The notes: a model not told the origin generated them from the sequence alone. 64,000 nt of DNA from Dechloromonas sp. (GCA_011391255.1 JAABQV010000008.1:62001-126000), one strand, 5' to 3'. Positions 1 to 10,178 are shown, numbered from the stretch's first letter. A program made the numbers and translations.

Positions 1-12
1 TATGGTTTTCAT
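1..12 (-). CDS. First four codons of a gene running off the left edge
   Basis: On the minus strand an ATG at position 12 begins Met-Lys-Thr-Ile and continues out of the window. An AGGAGATC ribosome binding site sits at 16-23, with good spacing. It follows ugpQ by about 80 bases in the same direction, so it may be a further ugp transporter gene, but four codons cannot identify it. Confidence 0.45.
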
Positions 13-90
13 GGTGATCTCCTGGCTCACGGGTGGATTCCCTGAGGCGCATTTAACCCTGCGACGACGGAAAAATCAGCCGACTGGATG

Positions 91-819
91 TTAGCTTTTG
101 TAAGAAAATGTTTCGCCGGCAAAGAGATCAAGACGATCCGTAAACATCGCCGACACGCCACGTTCAAGCAGATTTTTTGCCTGCTTTTCGGCGTTGACCG
201 TGTAACACAAAACGGGAATACCTTCGGTGCTCGCCTCGGCCAGCACAGTGTCCGTCAGCAAATCGCCAGCGCAATGCAATGACACCGCCCGCAAACGCCG
301 TAGCTCGGCCAGCCAGTCAGCCGGAACCAATTCAAAGAGAATGCCGCGACGAATTTGCGGTGCCAGATCGCGGGCAATTTCCAGCGCTGCCGGTGAAAAG
401 GATGAAATCAGGGGCTGCACCGGCGCATCGCGCCAGAGTTCGCCGGTCAGGCGGGCAACCGTTTCGGCGGTGGGCAACTCAAACCCGGTCGCCGGCTTGA
501 TTTCCACGTTGGCCAACAGGCCTAGCTGACGGCACAAAAGCGCGGCTTCTTCAAAACGGGGAATCGGTTCACCAGCACCAGCATCGAGCGAAAAAAGCTG
601 CGCATCGGACGTTTCGCAAACGTGGCCGACACCATTCGTCGTGCGCTCCAGCCTTTCATCGTGAATGAGGACGGGCGTACCGTCACCACTCAGCATCACA
701 TCAAATTCAACCGCTTTAAAACCAAGACGGGCAGCCAGGCGGATTCCTGCCAGGGTATTTTCCGGCGCCAGACAACCGCCACCGCGATGGGCAAACCAGC
801 GCGGCAGCGGGATTGGCAT
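91..819 (-). CDS. ugpQ: Glycerophosphodiester phosphodiesterase
   Basis: A 242-residue protein of the GDPD family, which hydrolyses glycerophosphodiesters to sn-glycerol-3-phosphate and an alcohol in the cytoplasm. The N-terminal HRGG motif followed by APENT, then the EFDV and HD motifs, form the metal-binding catalytic TIM-barrel signature. There is no signal peptide, as expected for the cytoplasmic UgpQ type rather than periplasmic GlpQ. Its ATG shares one base with the ugpB stop codon (TAATG), so the two are translationally coupled, and it should process diesters imported by the Ugp system. Length matches the family (E. coli about 247). Confidence 0.9.
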   Translation of the reverse strand: MPIPLPRWFAHRGGGCLAPENTLAGIRLAARLGFKAVEFDVMLSGDGTPVLIHDERLERTTNGVGHVCETSDAQLFSLDAGAGEPIPRFEEAALLCRQLGLLANVEIKPATGFELPTAETVARLTGELWRDAPVQPLISSFSPAALEIARDLAPQIRRGILFELVPADWLAELRRLRAVSLHCAGDLLTDTVLAEASTEGIPVLCYTVNAEKQAKNLLERGVSAMFTDRLDLFAGETFSYKS

Positions 820-2114
820 TAGAAGGGCTGCGACTTCTTCAAACCAGGTTTGGCATTGAGCACCGCATTGCCGCGATTTACGGCGGCATCGAGTGCGGCC
901 TTGGGCGGCTTCTTGTCAGCAAAAGCCGCTTCCAATTCTTCATTGGCAATAATGCGCACCGGATCAATATTGGCCACCCGTACCGCCGGCTGAGCGCCCT
1001 TGCCCATCAGCGAAGCATAAGCAACTTGCAGGGTTTCATCTTCGTTCTTGAGAATCTTGCTACGGGCAGCGGCACGAGCGGCCGGCGTCAGCGGCATCTG
1101 TCCATAGGTACGCACCAACTCGACCTGCATGTCAGGCTTCAGCATAAAGCTGACAAACTTGGCGGCAAGTTTGTTATTGGCGGCCGATTGACCGGCACCT
1201 GCCCACAATGAGGCGCCGTCGGCGAGGGTGTGCTGACGACCGCCATAAACGTCGTCATGAAAAGGGATTGCCGCAACACCAAGCTCAACGCCTTTGGCTT
1301 CACGGAAATCAGCGGCCTCGCGGGAATCCGTCGTGATCATCGCGCACTCGCCATTCTCGAATTTTGCACTGGCTTCGGCACGTCGGCCAAAGGTGTGGAA
1401 GTAGCCGGCCTTGACCCAGGTCGTCATCATTGCCAGGTGCTTGACCTGCGGCAAACCATTAAAGGTCAGCACGCCCTTGTCGCTCATCGCCGGCACGCCG
1501 GAAACCGAGCTGACGTTGTCAATATGCACCCAAACCGGCCATGAGGTGGTGTACGGACAGGTATAACCAGCCGACTGCAGCTTGTCGAGCATGCCCTGCA
1601 TTTCAAACCAGGTCTTCGGCGGCTGATCCGGATCAAGCCTGGCTTTGCGGAAAGCCGTCTTGTTGTAAAAAAGAACCGGGGTTGAATAGGCGACCGGCAA
1701 AGCCACCAGACGACCTTTGGCATCGACAACACCCGCCTTGAGATCAACCGACATATCGCTGGCATTTAGCGGCTCACCGGCCTTGGCCATTAATTCATGC
1801 AAGGGCAAGAGGGCCTTCGGATTAGAAAGCACATCAGCCATGTCGTAACGGCTAACCAGATTCAGGCTCGACATCTTCTGGCCTTTTTGATGACGCACCA
1901 CCTTGAGGTTGGCATTGGCATCCTTGTTGAAACGTTCGACCACCGCCTTCAATGCCTCTTCACCCTGCGGCCCGAAGTTGTGAGCTAGTTCAAATTCAGC
2001 GGCAGCAACCGGCTCCGTTTTTTTCTCGGTCTTTTTGGCAGGCTTGGCCGCCAAGGCAGAAAACGACAGAGAGAGGCTGACGGCAATAACCAGGGGACGA
2101 ATGAAAAATGGCAT
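819..2114 (-). CDS. ugpB: sn-Glycerol-3-phosphate ABC transporter, periplasmic substrate-binding protein
   Basis: A 431-residue extracellular solute-binding protein, family 1. A Sec signal peptide covers roughly residues 1-22, ending in Ala-Leu-Ala-Ala. A Lys/Glu-rich linker follows, then the mature binding domain with the Ugp-type FGRRAEASAKFENGECAM region. It captures glycerol-3-phosphate or glycerophosphodiesters and delivers them to the Ugp membrane complex, whose other subunits are not in this window. It is first in a leftward unit with ugpQ, which starts on its stop codon. A TATAAT box lies about 30 bases upstream. Length is close to E. coli UgpB (438). Confidence 0.88.
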   Translation of the reverse strand: MPFFIRPLVIAVSLSLSFSALAAKPAKKTEKKTEPVAAAEFELAHNFGPQGEEALKAVVERFNKDANANLKVVRHQKGQKMSSLNLVSRYDMADVLSNPKALLPLHELMAKAGEPLNASDMSVDLKAGVVDAKGRLVALPVAYSTPVLFYNKTAFRKARLDPDQPPKTWFEMQGMLDKLQSAGYTCPYTTSWPVWVHIDNVSSVSGVPAMSDKGVLTFNGLPQVKHLAMMTTWVKAGYFHTFGRRAEASAKFENGECAMITTDSREAADFREAKGVELGVAAIPFHDDVYGGRQHTLADGASLWAGAGQSAANNKLAAKFVSFMLKPDMQVELVRTYGQMPLTPAARAAARSKILKNEDETLQVAYASLMGKGAQPAVRVANIDPVRIIANEELEAAFADKKPPKAALDAAVNRGNAVLNAKPGLKKSQPF

Positions 2115-2145
2115 GAATACTCCAGATCAATTTTGCAAAGTGCAG

Positions 2146-2151
2146 ATTATA
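2146..2151 (-). promoter_or_regulatory. ugpB: Predicted -10 box of the ugpB promoter
   Basis: The minus strand reads GGTTATAATCTGC about 30 bases before the ugpB ATG, a consensus TATAAT. The -35 region is weak, and a TTGACG sits too close to serve. The same TATAATCTG string occurs ahead of rhlE and the cobalamin adenosyltransferase gene. Confidence 0.5.
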
Positions 2152-2224
2152 ACCGGCGTCAAATATGCTGCGAATTCGTCGCACATCTGGCCAATGTTTT
2201 CTTGAATGTGCGAGAATTCAAGCC

Positions 2225-2668
2225 ATGATCAAGCATTTAACTATCCTGCTGTTGGCCGCTCTCACTCTGAGCGGCTGTGACCAGATCGCCCTGAAAATGG
2301 GCCTGGAAGACCCGGCTAAGAAAGAGGCGCGCCTCGAACCCGACGGCAAGGCAGTCGGTAGTGCCTGTCGCCAGTCCGGACGTGCCATTGAGGACTGTTA
2401 CGCCATCTACACATGGTTACCAAAATCGTCCATTTTCGCTGGCTGGAAAGAAATGGACGAATACATGCGTGAGAACAAACTGGAAACAATCGTACCCATT
2501 TTGCCTCCACCGGAAAGACCGGGAGCACCCAAAAAGAAAAAGCCAGTGAGCGAAGAGCCTGTAGCCGCCAAAGTGGAAGCCGCACCCGAAACAGCTAAAG
2601 AAGCAGAGCCAGCAAAAGAAACAAAAGCTGCCGCCAAGGAAGAGGGCAAGAGCGCCACCAAAAATTAA
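2225..2668 (+). CDS. Small lipoprotein with Lys/Glu/Ala-rich tail
   Basis: A 147-residue protein starting at the ATG that gives a proper lipoprotein signal, MIKHLTILLLAALTLSGC, with an LSGC lipobox. A longer in-frame upstream start would bury this signal, so I reject it. The middle (about residues 20-95) has two cysteines and a Tyr/Trp-rich segment. The last 45 residues are low-complexity Lys/Glu/Ala/Pro and probably disordered. It lies 20 bases before a sensor kinase gene in the same direction and may be co-transcribed. I do not recognise the family. Confidence 0.7.
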   Translation: MIKHLTILLLAALTLSGCDQIALKMGLEDPAKKEARLEPDGKAVGSACRQSGRAIEDCYAIYTWLPKSSIFAGWKEMDEYMRENKLETIVPILPPPERPGAPKKKKPVSEEPVAAKVEAAPETAKEAEPAKETKAAAKEEGKSATKN

Positions 2669-2688
2669 ATCAGTTTGAGAGGGAGACC

Positions 2689-5229
2689 ATGGAAATTGGC
2701 AACTGGTTTAAGGGAATTCGTGGCAAGTTGATCGGGATTTTTGTCCTGATCAAGATGATCCCTCTGGTATTGATTGCCTGGTACGCCTGGCACGCTTCGC
2801 AACAGCTGGGCGCCGATATCTCCAGCCAGGCCAGCAACATGGCCGACAACATGCTCTCAAGCATCAAAACAGTAGGGCAGACAGTCACTGACGATTCGAT
2901 CAACGCACTCGATCAGCGATCGCGGGAGGCCATAGAAGTACTCACCACCGACACTGCCAAAGAGATTGCCGACTTCCTGCACGGCCGCGATCAAGATATT
3001 CGTCTGGCCGCCAATCTGGAGCCCAATGAAGCCGCCTTCCGTCACTTTCTGAACGATCGCACCCGTATTCTTTATCAGCACGTCCCCTGGAAGCTTGCCG
3101 AGGATGGTAAATCATGGGTACCGGAGACGCCGCCGCCAACCCGTGTGGCGAATGTGGCGCGCCCGATTCTGGCCGACAATGCCAAGGATTTTCATACCCG
3201 CGCACCGGAATACTTGGGCGAACCGGAGCAACGGCCAATTTTTGTTGAAATGACCTTTGTTGATCTCAGCGGCCAGGAAAAAATCAAAGTCACGACCGGC
3301 AACCTGACAGAAAAAGGCCTTAAAAACGTTGTTGACCGCAACAACACCTTTGTCCGCGCAGAAACCTACTTCAGCGCACTCAAAAAGCTCAAACCCGGTG
3401 AAATTTACGTCTCTGACGTCATCGGCGCTTACGTGCCAACCCAGGCCATCGGCCCCTACCTGCCGGCAACGCTTGAAAAGGCCGGCAAGCCTTTCAAACC
3501 GGAGGATTCTGCCTACGCCGGCACTGAAAATCCGGTCGGCAAGCGTTTTCGCGGCATCGTGCGCTGGGCCATGCCGGTGCTCAAGAACGGACAAGTCACC
3601 GGTTACGTCACCCTGGCGCTGGATCATGACCATATCCGCCAGTTTTCGGATCGCCTGATGCCAACCGAAGAGCGACACACACCCATTGCTGACGCGATCA
3701 AGGGTAACTACGCTTTCCTGTGGGATCACAAAAGCCGCTCAATTTCCCACCCGCGTGACTATTTCATTGTCGGTTACAACCCGAAAACCGGCCTTCCGGA
3801 AACGCCATGGCTGGACGAGTCGCTTTACGCCGAGTGGCAAGCCAGTGGAAAGCCATCGCACGAATTTCTCGCGGAAACGCAGCCCTTCAAGGAACAAAAT
3901 CTACAAAAGAAACCTGCCAAAGCCTTGGCCAAGGCGGGCACCGTAGCGCTTGATTGCCGCTATCTGAACTTTTCGCCGCAATGCGACGGATGGAATGCGC
4001 TCACCGAGAACGGCGGCTCAGGCTCCTTTGTGATTTTCTTTTCCGGATTGTGGAAGCTCACCACAGCGGCAGCCATTCCCTATTACACAGGACAATACGC
4101 GGCATCGCCGCAGGGATTCGGTTTCGTCACAATCGGCGCCAACGTTGATGATTTCCATAAATCGGCAACAGCAACAGCCCAGAGAATCAATGCCTTGGTC
4201 GAAGAAAAGGATACGACTTTCAAGGCGCAGCGTAGCGAGATGCTCAGTGACATCAGTGATAGCCTGACCTCAACTGCCATCGGGCTCTGGGGATCGACCC
4301 TGGTTATGATCCTGATTGTGATCGGCATCGCCATCTGGATGGCCAACCTGCTGACCCGTCAGATCACCAACATGATCGGTGGCATCAAACGCTTTCAGAG
4401 CGGTGATTTACAGTACCGGCTAGAGACCACCAGCACTGATGAAATGGGCGAACTGGCCGGCTCATTCAACAGTATGGCGGATTCGGTTGCTGAATCGTTC
4501 AAACGCCTTGAAGAAGCCAAGGACAAAGCGGAAGAGGCCAGCCGGCTGAAATCTGCCTTCATTGCCAATATGTCGCACGAATTGCGCACGCCGCTTAATG
4601 GCATTCTTGGTTTTGCCGAGCTAATCAAGGCCGAGGCCAGTGAAGCAGAACAACAAGAATACGCTGATGTAATTCTCAATAGCGGCACGCACTTGCTGAA
4701 TCTGGTCAATGAAATTCTTGATATGGCCAAGATCGAGGCTGGTGAGCTCACCACGAACTTCATCAGCTTACCGCTGGCAACCTTCGCGATCGATGTCAGC
4801 AATGGGCACCAGGCCAGCGCCGCAGCCAAGGGGCTTCGTTTAAACCTCAGTCTAGCCGGTGATCTGCCCGAGACACTCGAATCCGACCCGACACGCCTGC
4901 AACAGATTCTCAATAACCTGCTGAGCAATGCTGTTAAATTTACTGAGCAAGGTGAAATCAATATTCGCGTTGCGCATACAGCTGACGACATTAGCTTTGC
5001 CATTCAGGATACCGGCCCCGGCATTCCGGTTGAGGCGCAGGAAATGATTTTCGAGAAATTCAAGCAGCTGGAAAACTTCATGACCCGCAGCCATGAAGGC
5101 ACAGGCCTCGGTCTGGCGCTGGTCAAACAACTGGTAGAACACATGGGCGGCAAAGTCACCATCGACTCCGCAGTTGGTGTAGGCTCCACATTTACCGTTT
5201 ATCTGCCGAAAAAACAGCACTATGAGTGA
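2689..5229 (+). CDS. Membrane sensor histidine kinase with large periplasmic domain
   Basis: An 846-residue kinase. A membrane segment at about residues 13-33 is followed by a roughly 490-residue periplasmic region that looks like a double-Cache sensor. A second membrane helix near 530-550, a HAMP domain, a HisKA domain with phospho-acceptor His630 (SHELRTPLNG) and a HATPase domain follow, with N, G1 and G2 boxes (GTGLGLAL). There is no receiver in the protein. The gene for a single-domain receiver overlaps its last 8 bases, so the two form an evident pair. A GGGAG ribosome site precedes the ATG. The ligand cannot be told from sequence. Confidence 0.88.
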   Translation: MEIGNWFKGIRGKLIGIFVLIKMIPLVLIAWYAWHASQQLGADISSQASNMADNMLSSIKTVGQTVTDDSINALDQRSREAIEVLTTDTAKEIADFLHGRDQDIRLAANLEPNEAAFRHFLNDRTRILYQHVPWKLAEDGKSWVPETPPPTRVANVARPILADNAKDFHTRAPEYLGEPEQRPIFVEMTFVDLSGQEKIKVTTGNLTEKGLKNVVDRNNTFVRAETYFSALKKLKPGEIYVSDVIGAYVPTQAIGPYLPATLEKAGKPFKPEDSAYAGTENPVGKRFRGIVRWAMPVLKNGQVTGYVTLALDHDHIRQFSDRLMPTEERHTPIADAIKGNYAFLWDHKSRSISHPRDYFIVGYNPKTGLPETPWLDESLYAEWQASGKPSHEFLAETQPFKEQNLQKKPAKALAKAGTVALDCRYLNFSPQCDGWNALTENGGSGSFVIFFSGLWKLTTAAAIPYYTGQYAASPQGFGFVTIGANVDDFHKSATATAQRINALVEEKDTTFKAQRSEMLSDISDSLTSTAIGLWGSTLVMILIVIGIAIWMANLLTRQITNMIGGIKRFQSGDLQYRLETTSTDEMGELAGSFNSMADSVAESFKRLEEAKDKAEEASRLKSAFIANMSHELRTPLNGILGFAELIKAEASEAEQQEYADVILNSGTHLLNLVNEILDMAKIEAGELTTNFISLPLATFAIDVSNGHQASAAAKGLRLNLSLAGDLPETLESDPTRLQQILNNLLSNAVKFTEQGEINIRVAHTADDISFAIQDTGPGIPVEAQEMIFEKFKQLENFMTRSHEGTGLGLALVKQLVEHMGGKVTIDSAVGVGSTFTVYLPKKQHYE

Positions 5230-5584
5230 GCGCATTGCACTGGTAGTTGATGACCACCCGACCAACCGCCTGCTTGGAAGAACCTTGCTGGGCAAGATGG
5301 GCTGGCAGACTGATGAAGCCGATAGTGGCGAGCAGGCGGTCTCAATGCTTCAGAAGCGACTGTATTCCCTGATCCTGCTCGATATCAGCATGCCCGGCAT
5401 ATCCGGTGAGGAAACCTGTCAAAAGATACGATCACTGGCCGGAGGAAGCAATATCCGTATCATCGCCTATACGGCGCACGCTTTTCCCGAAGATCGGGAT
5501 CGATTTATAGCGGCAGGCTTTGACGAAATCCTGGTCAAACCGATTAACCGCAAACGACTGGAAGATCTGATCGCCAACTACTAG
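5222..5584 (+). CDS. Single-domain response regulator (CheY-like)
   Basis: A 120-residue stand-alone receiver. The acidic pocket (DDH at 10-12), phospho-acceptor Asp54 (LLDISMPG), the conserved Thr/Ser region (YTAHA) and Lys in LVKP are all present. It has no output domain, so it probably signals by protein contact or passes phosphate on through an HPt protein. It starts inside the last codons of the upstream kinase, implying strict co-expression and partnership. Confidence 0.9.
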   Translation: MSERIALVVDDHPTNRLLGRTLLGKMGWQTDEADSGEQAVSMLQKRLYSLILLDISMPGISGEETCQKIRSLAGGSNIRIIAYTAHAFPEDRDRFIAAGFDEILVKPINRKRLEDLIANY

Positions 5585-5638
5585 GCGCATCCCCTTTTCG
5601 CAAGGTCTGCATTTGACCTTTCCAACCTTCACGACTCA

Positions 5639-7768
5639 ATGATTCGCACATTACGCGCTGGCAGCACCCTCGTCGCCCTGTTCATCTTTACCCTGATTGC
5701 CTTGGCGACAGAGGTCTTCGTCCGCGAACTTCAGTTACGTGACTTAAGCGAGCGTCAGCAAAGCGCACTTAACCAGGCAGGAGCAATTCGCGCCGTTCTC
5801 GAATCCGAGTTAAATGCCACCGCTTACCTGGCCAACGGTGTCGAGTCCTACATTGTCGCGCGCAATGGCAAGATTGAGCCGCAAGACATCGGGGCTATTC
5901 TGGAACTGATTTATACCCGTGGCCGCCATTTTCGCAACATCGGCATTGCCCCGGGTAACCGCCTGAGTTATGTCTTTCCACTGGCCGGCAACGAAAAAGC
6001 CATCGGCCTGTATTACCCGGACAATAAAGCGCAGTGGCCTGCCGTTGAAAAACTAATCAATGAAGGCCGTGGGCGGCTGGCCGGCCCCGTCAAACTGATG
6101 CAGGGCGGCGATGGACTGATTTATCGAACTCCGGTTTTCGTCGGTGGTACCTATTGGGGGCTGATCAGCACCGTCATCGATATGGAAAGCCTGTTCAAGG
6201 TGATGTTGCCCCTGATAGATCCGGCAGCAAGCAAACTGGCTCTGCGCGGTAAAGATGCGAGCGGCGCCGAAGGAGAGATTTTTTACGGCGACCCTCAACT
6301 TTTCGCCAGCGACGCAAGCACCATGGAAGTCCGTGTCCCTGGCGGCAGTTGGCAACTGGCGCTTGGTTTGACTCCGGAGGCCAGCAACAAGCCCATCATG
6401 GCTCGCGTTTCCGGCTGGCTGGTAGCCCTGCTGATCGGCCTGCTGACCCTCCTGCTTTTACGCTCACTGCGCAGACAGCAAGAGGCACTTGACGAGCTGC
6501 GCGCCGCCGAGGGCAAGTTGCAGGCGCATCGTGATCAGCTGGAAGCCACCGTGACCCAGCGCACCGGGGAGCTCTTGCGTGCCAACAGCGATCTTAACCG
6601 GGCAAAGGAAGCCGCCGAAACTGCCAATGTGGCTAAAAGCGCCTTCATCGCCAACATGAGCCACGAAATCCGTACGCCGATGAACGCCGTCATTGGCCTG
6701 ACACACGTCTTGCGCCGTCAATCACCACGCCCAGAGCAGCTTGACCGGCTTAACAAAATTTCGTCATCGGCCGATCATTTGCTGGAAATTCTCAATGACA
6801 TCCTCGATTTTTCAAAAATCGAGGCCGGCAAGATCGAGTTAAATCCCGGCGACTTCCGCACTGCTGATCTGGCACAACGACTCTCGGCAATGTTCATTGA
6901 TCAGGCTAAGCAAAAGTCACTTTTATTCAATGTTGATTTTTCAAGCTTGCCGGCCATGCTCCATGGCGATGCCATGCGTATCGGCCAGATACTGATCAAC
7001 CACATCGGCAATGCGATCAAATTTACTGAACAAGGCAGCATCAGGATTGTGGCAAGCGCAGAAGAGCTCGACGGGACTTCCCTGATGGCGCGCTTCGAAG
7101 TGCGGGACACGGGTATCGGCCTGACTGACGAACAGAAAAACCGCATTTTCGAGGCCTTTGAACAGGCCGACAACTCAACGACCCGCAAATACGGTGGCAC
7201 CGGCCTCGGTCTGGCGATCAACCGCCGACTCGCCGATTTGATGGGTGGAACTATTGGTGTCGAAAGCTTGCATGGCGCCGGCAGCGTTTTCTGGTTCACC
7301 ACACGCCTCGAAAAAACCGCCTCCATTTCGCCGTCGACCGCAACTTACCGGGAGTCGTTCGCAGAAATTGACCTGCGTAAACTTCATGCCGGCAAACGTA
7401 TCCTGCTCGCCGAGGACAATCCGATCAACCTTGAAGTCGCCCTCGAAATTCTTGAAGGCGTCGGCCTGCAAGTCGACACCGCCGAAGATGGCGAGCAAGC
7501 CCTTGCTTTGGCCGAAGCAAATGATTACGACCTGATTCTGATGGATATCCAGATGCCGAAACTCGATGGCATTGCAGCGACACGGGCAATCCGCCGGATC
7601 GCCGGGCGGGAAAACTGGCCGATACTGGCGATGACCGCCAATGCTTACGCTGATGACCGGCAAGCCTGCATCGAAGCCGGAATGAACGGCCACATTGCGA
7701 AACCAGTGAATCCCGAGAGACTGTTTGCCGACCTTCTGACCTGGCTTAATCGCAGCGCAACTACTTGA
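5639..7768 (+). CDS. Hybrid histidine kinase with CHASE-type sensor and receiver
   Basis: A 709-residue protein: an N-terminal membrane helix (about 8-28), an extracytoplasmic CHASE-like domain (about 40-240), a second helix (about 258-280), a coiled coil, HisKA with His342 ([10 protein letters not shown]), a HATPase domain (GTGLGLAI) and a C-terminal receiver with Asp636 (LMDIQMP). There is no HPt domain, so phosphate relay needs a separate HPt protein. It follows the single-domain regulator by 54 bases in the same direction and may share its transcript. No clear Shine-Dalgarno sequence precedes the chosen ATG. Confidence 0.87.
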   Translation: MIRTLRAGSTLVALFIFTLIALATEVFVRELQLRDLSERQQSALNQAGAIRAVLESELNATAYLANGVESYIVARNGKIEPQDIGAILELIYTRGRHFRNIGIAPGNRLSYVFPLAGNEKAIGLYYPDNKAQWPAVEKLINEGRGRLAGPVKLMQGGDGLIYRTPVFVGGTYWGLISTVIDMESLFKVMLPLIDPAASKLALRGKDASGAEGEIFYGDPQLFASDASTMEVRVPGGSWQLALGLTPEASNKPIMARVSGWLVALLIGLLTLLLLRSLRRQQEALDELRAAEGKLQAHRDQLEATVTQRTGELLRANSDLNRAKEAAETANVAKSAFIANMSHEIRTPMNAVIGLTHVLRRQSPRPEQLDRLNKISSSADHLLEILNDILDFSKIEAGKIELNPGDFRTADLAQRLSAMFIDQAKQKSLLFNVDFSSLPAMLHGDAMRIGQILINHIGNAIKFTEQGSIRIVASAEELDGTSLMARFEVRDTGIGLTDEQKNRIFEAFEQADNSTTRKYGGTGLGLAINRRLADLMGGTIGVESLHGAGSVFWFTTRLEKTASISPSTATYRESFAEIDLRKLHAGKRILLAEDNPINLEVALEILEGVGLQVDTAEDGEQALALAEANDYDLILMDIQMPKLDGIAATRAIRRIAGRENWPILAMTANAYADDRQACIEAGMNGHIAKPVNPERLFADLLTWLNRSATT

Positions 7769-7783
7769 GTGCGGACGCTGGGG

Positions 7784-7789
7784 TATAAT
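7784..7789 (+). promoter_or_regulatory. rhlE: Predicted -10 box of rhlE, close to the start codon
   Basis: A consensus TATAAT ends 8 bases before the rhlE ATG. Initiation at the usual distance would leave a leader of only one or two bases, and no ribosome binding site is visible. Confidence 0.45.
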
Positions 7790-7797
7790 CTGTCCCC

Positions 7798-9324
7798 ATG
7801 TCTGAAATCAATACCTTAGCCGGCGTAAACGCCATAGTCATCGCTGCTGATGCAGTGCCCGAAATCACCTTCGCCGACCTCGGCCTTGCGCCGGAAATCC
7901 TGCGCGCCCTGACTGACGAAGGCTACACCAAACCGACTCCAATCCAGGCGCAGGCAATTCCACTCGTTATCGGCGGCCAGGATCTCATGGGCGGTGCCCA
8001 GACCGGCACCGGCAAGACAGCGGCGTTCGTACTGCCGATTCTCCAGCGCATTCTCCCCTTTGCCAGCAGCAGCCCGTCTCCGGCCAAGCATCCGGTGCGT
8101 GCGCTGATCCTCGCGCCGACCCGCGAACTGGCAATGCAGGTTTTCGAGTCGGTCAAAACCTACAGCAAACACACCCCGCTACGCGCCATGTGCGCCTTTG
8201 GTGGTGTCGACATCAAACCGCAGATTGCCGAATTAAAACGCGGCGTCGAGATTCTCGTCGCGACGCCCGGCCGTCTGCTTGACCACGTCGAGAACAAAAG
8301 CGTCAGTTTCGCCTCGGTTCAGTTTCTTGTTCTTGACGAAGCTGACCGCATGCTCGACATGGGCTTTGTGCCCGACGTCACGCGCATTCTCAACATGCTG
8401 CCGGTGCAGCGGCAAAGCCTGCTGTTCTCGGCCACTTTCTCCGACGAGATCAAGAAACTTGCCGACAAAATGCTGCACGCCCCGGTGCTGATCGAGGTAG
8501 CCCGGCGCAATCAGGTCTCCGACAACATCACGCACCGCGTTCATCCGGTTTCCGAATACGGCAAGCGCGGCCTGCTGATCAAGCTGCTCAAATCGAGCGA
8601 AATTCGACAGTGCCTGGTCTTCATGCGTACCAAGCAAGGCTGCTCACGTCTGACCCGCGAACTGCAGCGCGCCGGCATTCACGCCGATGCCATCCACGGC
8701 GACAAGAGCCAGCTCGAGCGGATCAAAGCGCTGGAGGCTTTCAAAGCCGGTGAAACACACGCCCTGATTGCCACCGACGTCGCTGCCCGCGGCCTCGACG
8801 TTGACGACCTGCCCTACGTAATCAATTACGAATTACCGCACACGCCGGAAGATTACGTGCACCGCATCGGCCGCACCGGCCGCGCTGGCAAGCTGGGCAA
8901 CGCCATTTCGCTGGTCAGCGCCCATGAAGTCGGCTATCTGGTCGATATCGAAAAGCTGATCAAGCGACCGATTGAGCAAGTTGAAGTAGTCGGATTTGAA
9001 CCCGAAGCTGAATACGAATACCCGCCGGGCAACAAGAAAAAACGCGCCGCACAGCCAGCCAAGGCGCCGCTGGCCCAACGGCCTGAGCGCACCGAGCGCC
9101 ACGAACGTCCAGAGCGTTCAGATCGCCCGGAGCGCGCCGAGCGCCGCCCGCCACGCCGTAACCCGATGATTGCGGCCGATGGCTTCGACTTCAGCAAACC
9201 TTATGAAAACGCTGCGGCACCACTTGAAATTGTAAGCGGCTCAGTTGCGCCAGGCACTAAGCTCGACCCGCACAAACCCAAACGCGTGGTTGCCGCGCTG
9301 CTTGGCGGCATTGGTCGAAAATAG
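7798..9324 (+). CDS. rhlE: DEAD-box RNA helicase, RhlE type
   Basis: A 508-residue ATP-dependent RNA helicase. All core motifs are visible: Q motif (near PTPIQAQAIP), motif I (AQTGTGKT), PTRELA, TPGRLLD, DEAD, SAT, and the C-terminal helicase domain with DVAARGLD and HRIGRTGR. The core ends near residue 385. The tail is basic and disordered, with imperfect repeats of Arg-Pro-Glu-Arg, typical of RhlE proteins that act on ribosome assembly or the RNA degradosome. It is transcribed alone and ends at a strong hairpin terminator. Confidence 0.93.
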   Translation: MSEINTLAGVNAIVIAADAVPEITFADLGLAPEILRALTDEGYTKPTPIQAQAIPLVIGGQDLMGGAQTGTGKTAAFVLPILQRILPFASSSPSPAKHPVRALILAPTRELAMQVFESVKTYSKHTPLRAMCAFGGVDIKPQIAELKRGVEILVATPGRLLDHVENKSVSFASVQFLVLDEADRMLDMGFVPDVTRILNMLPVQRQSLLFSATFSDEIKKLADKMLHAPVLIEVARRNQVSDNITHRVHPVSEYGKRGLLIKLLKSSEIRQCLVFMRTKQGCSRLTRELQRAGIHADAIHGDKSQLERIKALEAFKAGETHALIATDVAARGLDVDDLPYVINYELPHTPEDYVHRIGRTGRAGKLGNAISLVSAHEVGYLVDIEKLIKRPIEQVEVVGFEPEAEYEYPPGNKKKRAAQPAKAPLAQRPERTERHERPERSDRPERAERRPPRRNPMIAADGFDFSKPYENAAAPLEIVSGSVAPGTKLDPHKPKRVVAALLGGIGRK

Positions 9325-9340
9325 ACATTTGCGGTGATGA

Positions 9341-9367
9341 AAATGGCACCTCGAAGGTGCCATTTTT
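9341..9367. terminator. Bidirectional hairpin terminator between rhlE and the PP2C gene
   Basis: A perfect hairpin (TGGCACCT, loop CG, AGGTGCCA) is flanked by an A-run on the left and a T-run on the right. It can therefore stop transcripts from both convergent genes. Confidence 0.85.
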
Positions 9368-9374
9368 TTGCCTT

Positions 9375-10178
9375 CTAGCCGGGAACCCGGACTCTAGGGA
9401 CAAAACCAGCCGGCAACTTGGGCTTTTCAACAACGACTTCGACCAGCTTGAGAATCGCCAGCGAAATATTGTCGCCACCACCGGCCCCGCGCTCTCGCGC
9501 ACGTTCAAGCAAAACTTCAGAAGCTCTGCGCGCTGAAAACGCTTCGACAATGCCACCCAACTCAGCATCGTCAAAATAAGCCCACAGCCCGTCCGAACAA
9601 AGAACAAAGCTGTCGCCACCCTGAACTTCCAGCACTTCGGCAAACGAAAACTTGGGCTCATCCTGGCCACCCAGCGAGGTCAGCAAGACGTTACGATTGG
9701 GATGAGTCAGCGCCTGCTCAGCGGTGATCCGGCCGCTGGCCAGCAGATGCTCGACATAGGAATGGTCGAGCGTGCGCGTCACTAATTGGTCGCCACGAAA
9801 ATGGTAGAGGCGGCTATCACCACAATGCGCCCAGCTGACTTTGCCCGGCTGTAGCAGAAGCATGACAACTGTGCTGTGCGGATCTTTTTCGTTAATAAAA
9901 CGCGAGGCCTTGATCATCGTATGCGCTTCGCGCATGCTGGCCTCCAGCATTGGCTGCGCCAGCTCTTCCGCCGGCGCAAAGTGAGCAAGGCTATTTTTGG
10001 CCGTGTGGACAACCTGCTCTGCCGCCAGCGCTCCACCGGTATGGCCGCCCATGCCATCGGCCACGACGATCAGTGCAACCCCCTTGGCCCGCGGGTGGGG
10101 GAAAATTGCGACACGATCCTGTTGCTCTTTGCGGTCACCCTGGTGCTGCGCGGCGCACGCATCTATTGTCAGTGGCAT
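9375..10178 (-). CDS. PP2C-type serine/threonine protein phosphatase
   Basis: A 267-residue metal-dependent phosphatase. The PP2C signature residues are present: DRVA near the N-terminus, VADGMGGHTGG, a GDSRLY motif, LTSLGG and a late LCSDGLW. There is no membrane segment, so it is cytosolic. Bacterial PP2C enzymes usually oppose a Ser/Thr kinase, but none is encoded nearby. It lies 66 bases downstream of glcF in the same direction and could be read from the glc transcript, although the gap permits its own promoter. Confidence 0.88.
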   Translation of the reverse strand: MPLTIDACAAQHQGDRKEQQDRVAIFPHPRAKGVALIVVADGMGGHTGGALAAEQVVHTAKNSLAHFAPAEELAQPMLEASMREAHTMIKASRFINEKDPHSTVVMLLLQPGKVSWAHCGDSRLYHFRGDQLVTRTLDHSYVEHLLASGRITAEQALTHPNRNVLLTSLGGQDEPKFSFAEVLEVQGGDSFVLCSDGLWAYFDDAELGGIVEAFSARRASEVLLERARERGAGGGDNISLAILKLVEVVVEKPKLPAGFVPRVRVPG

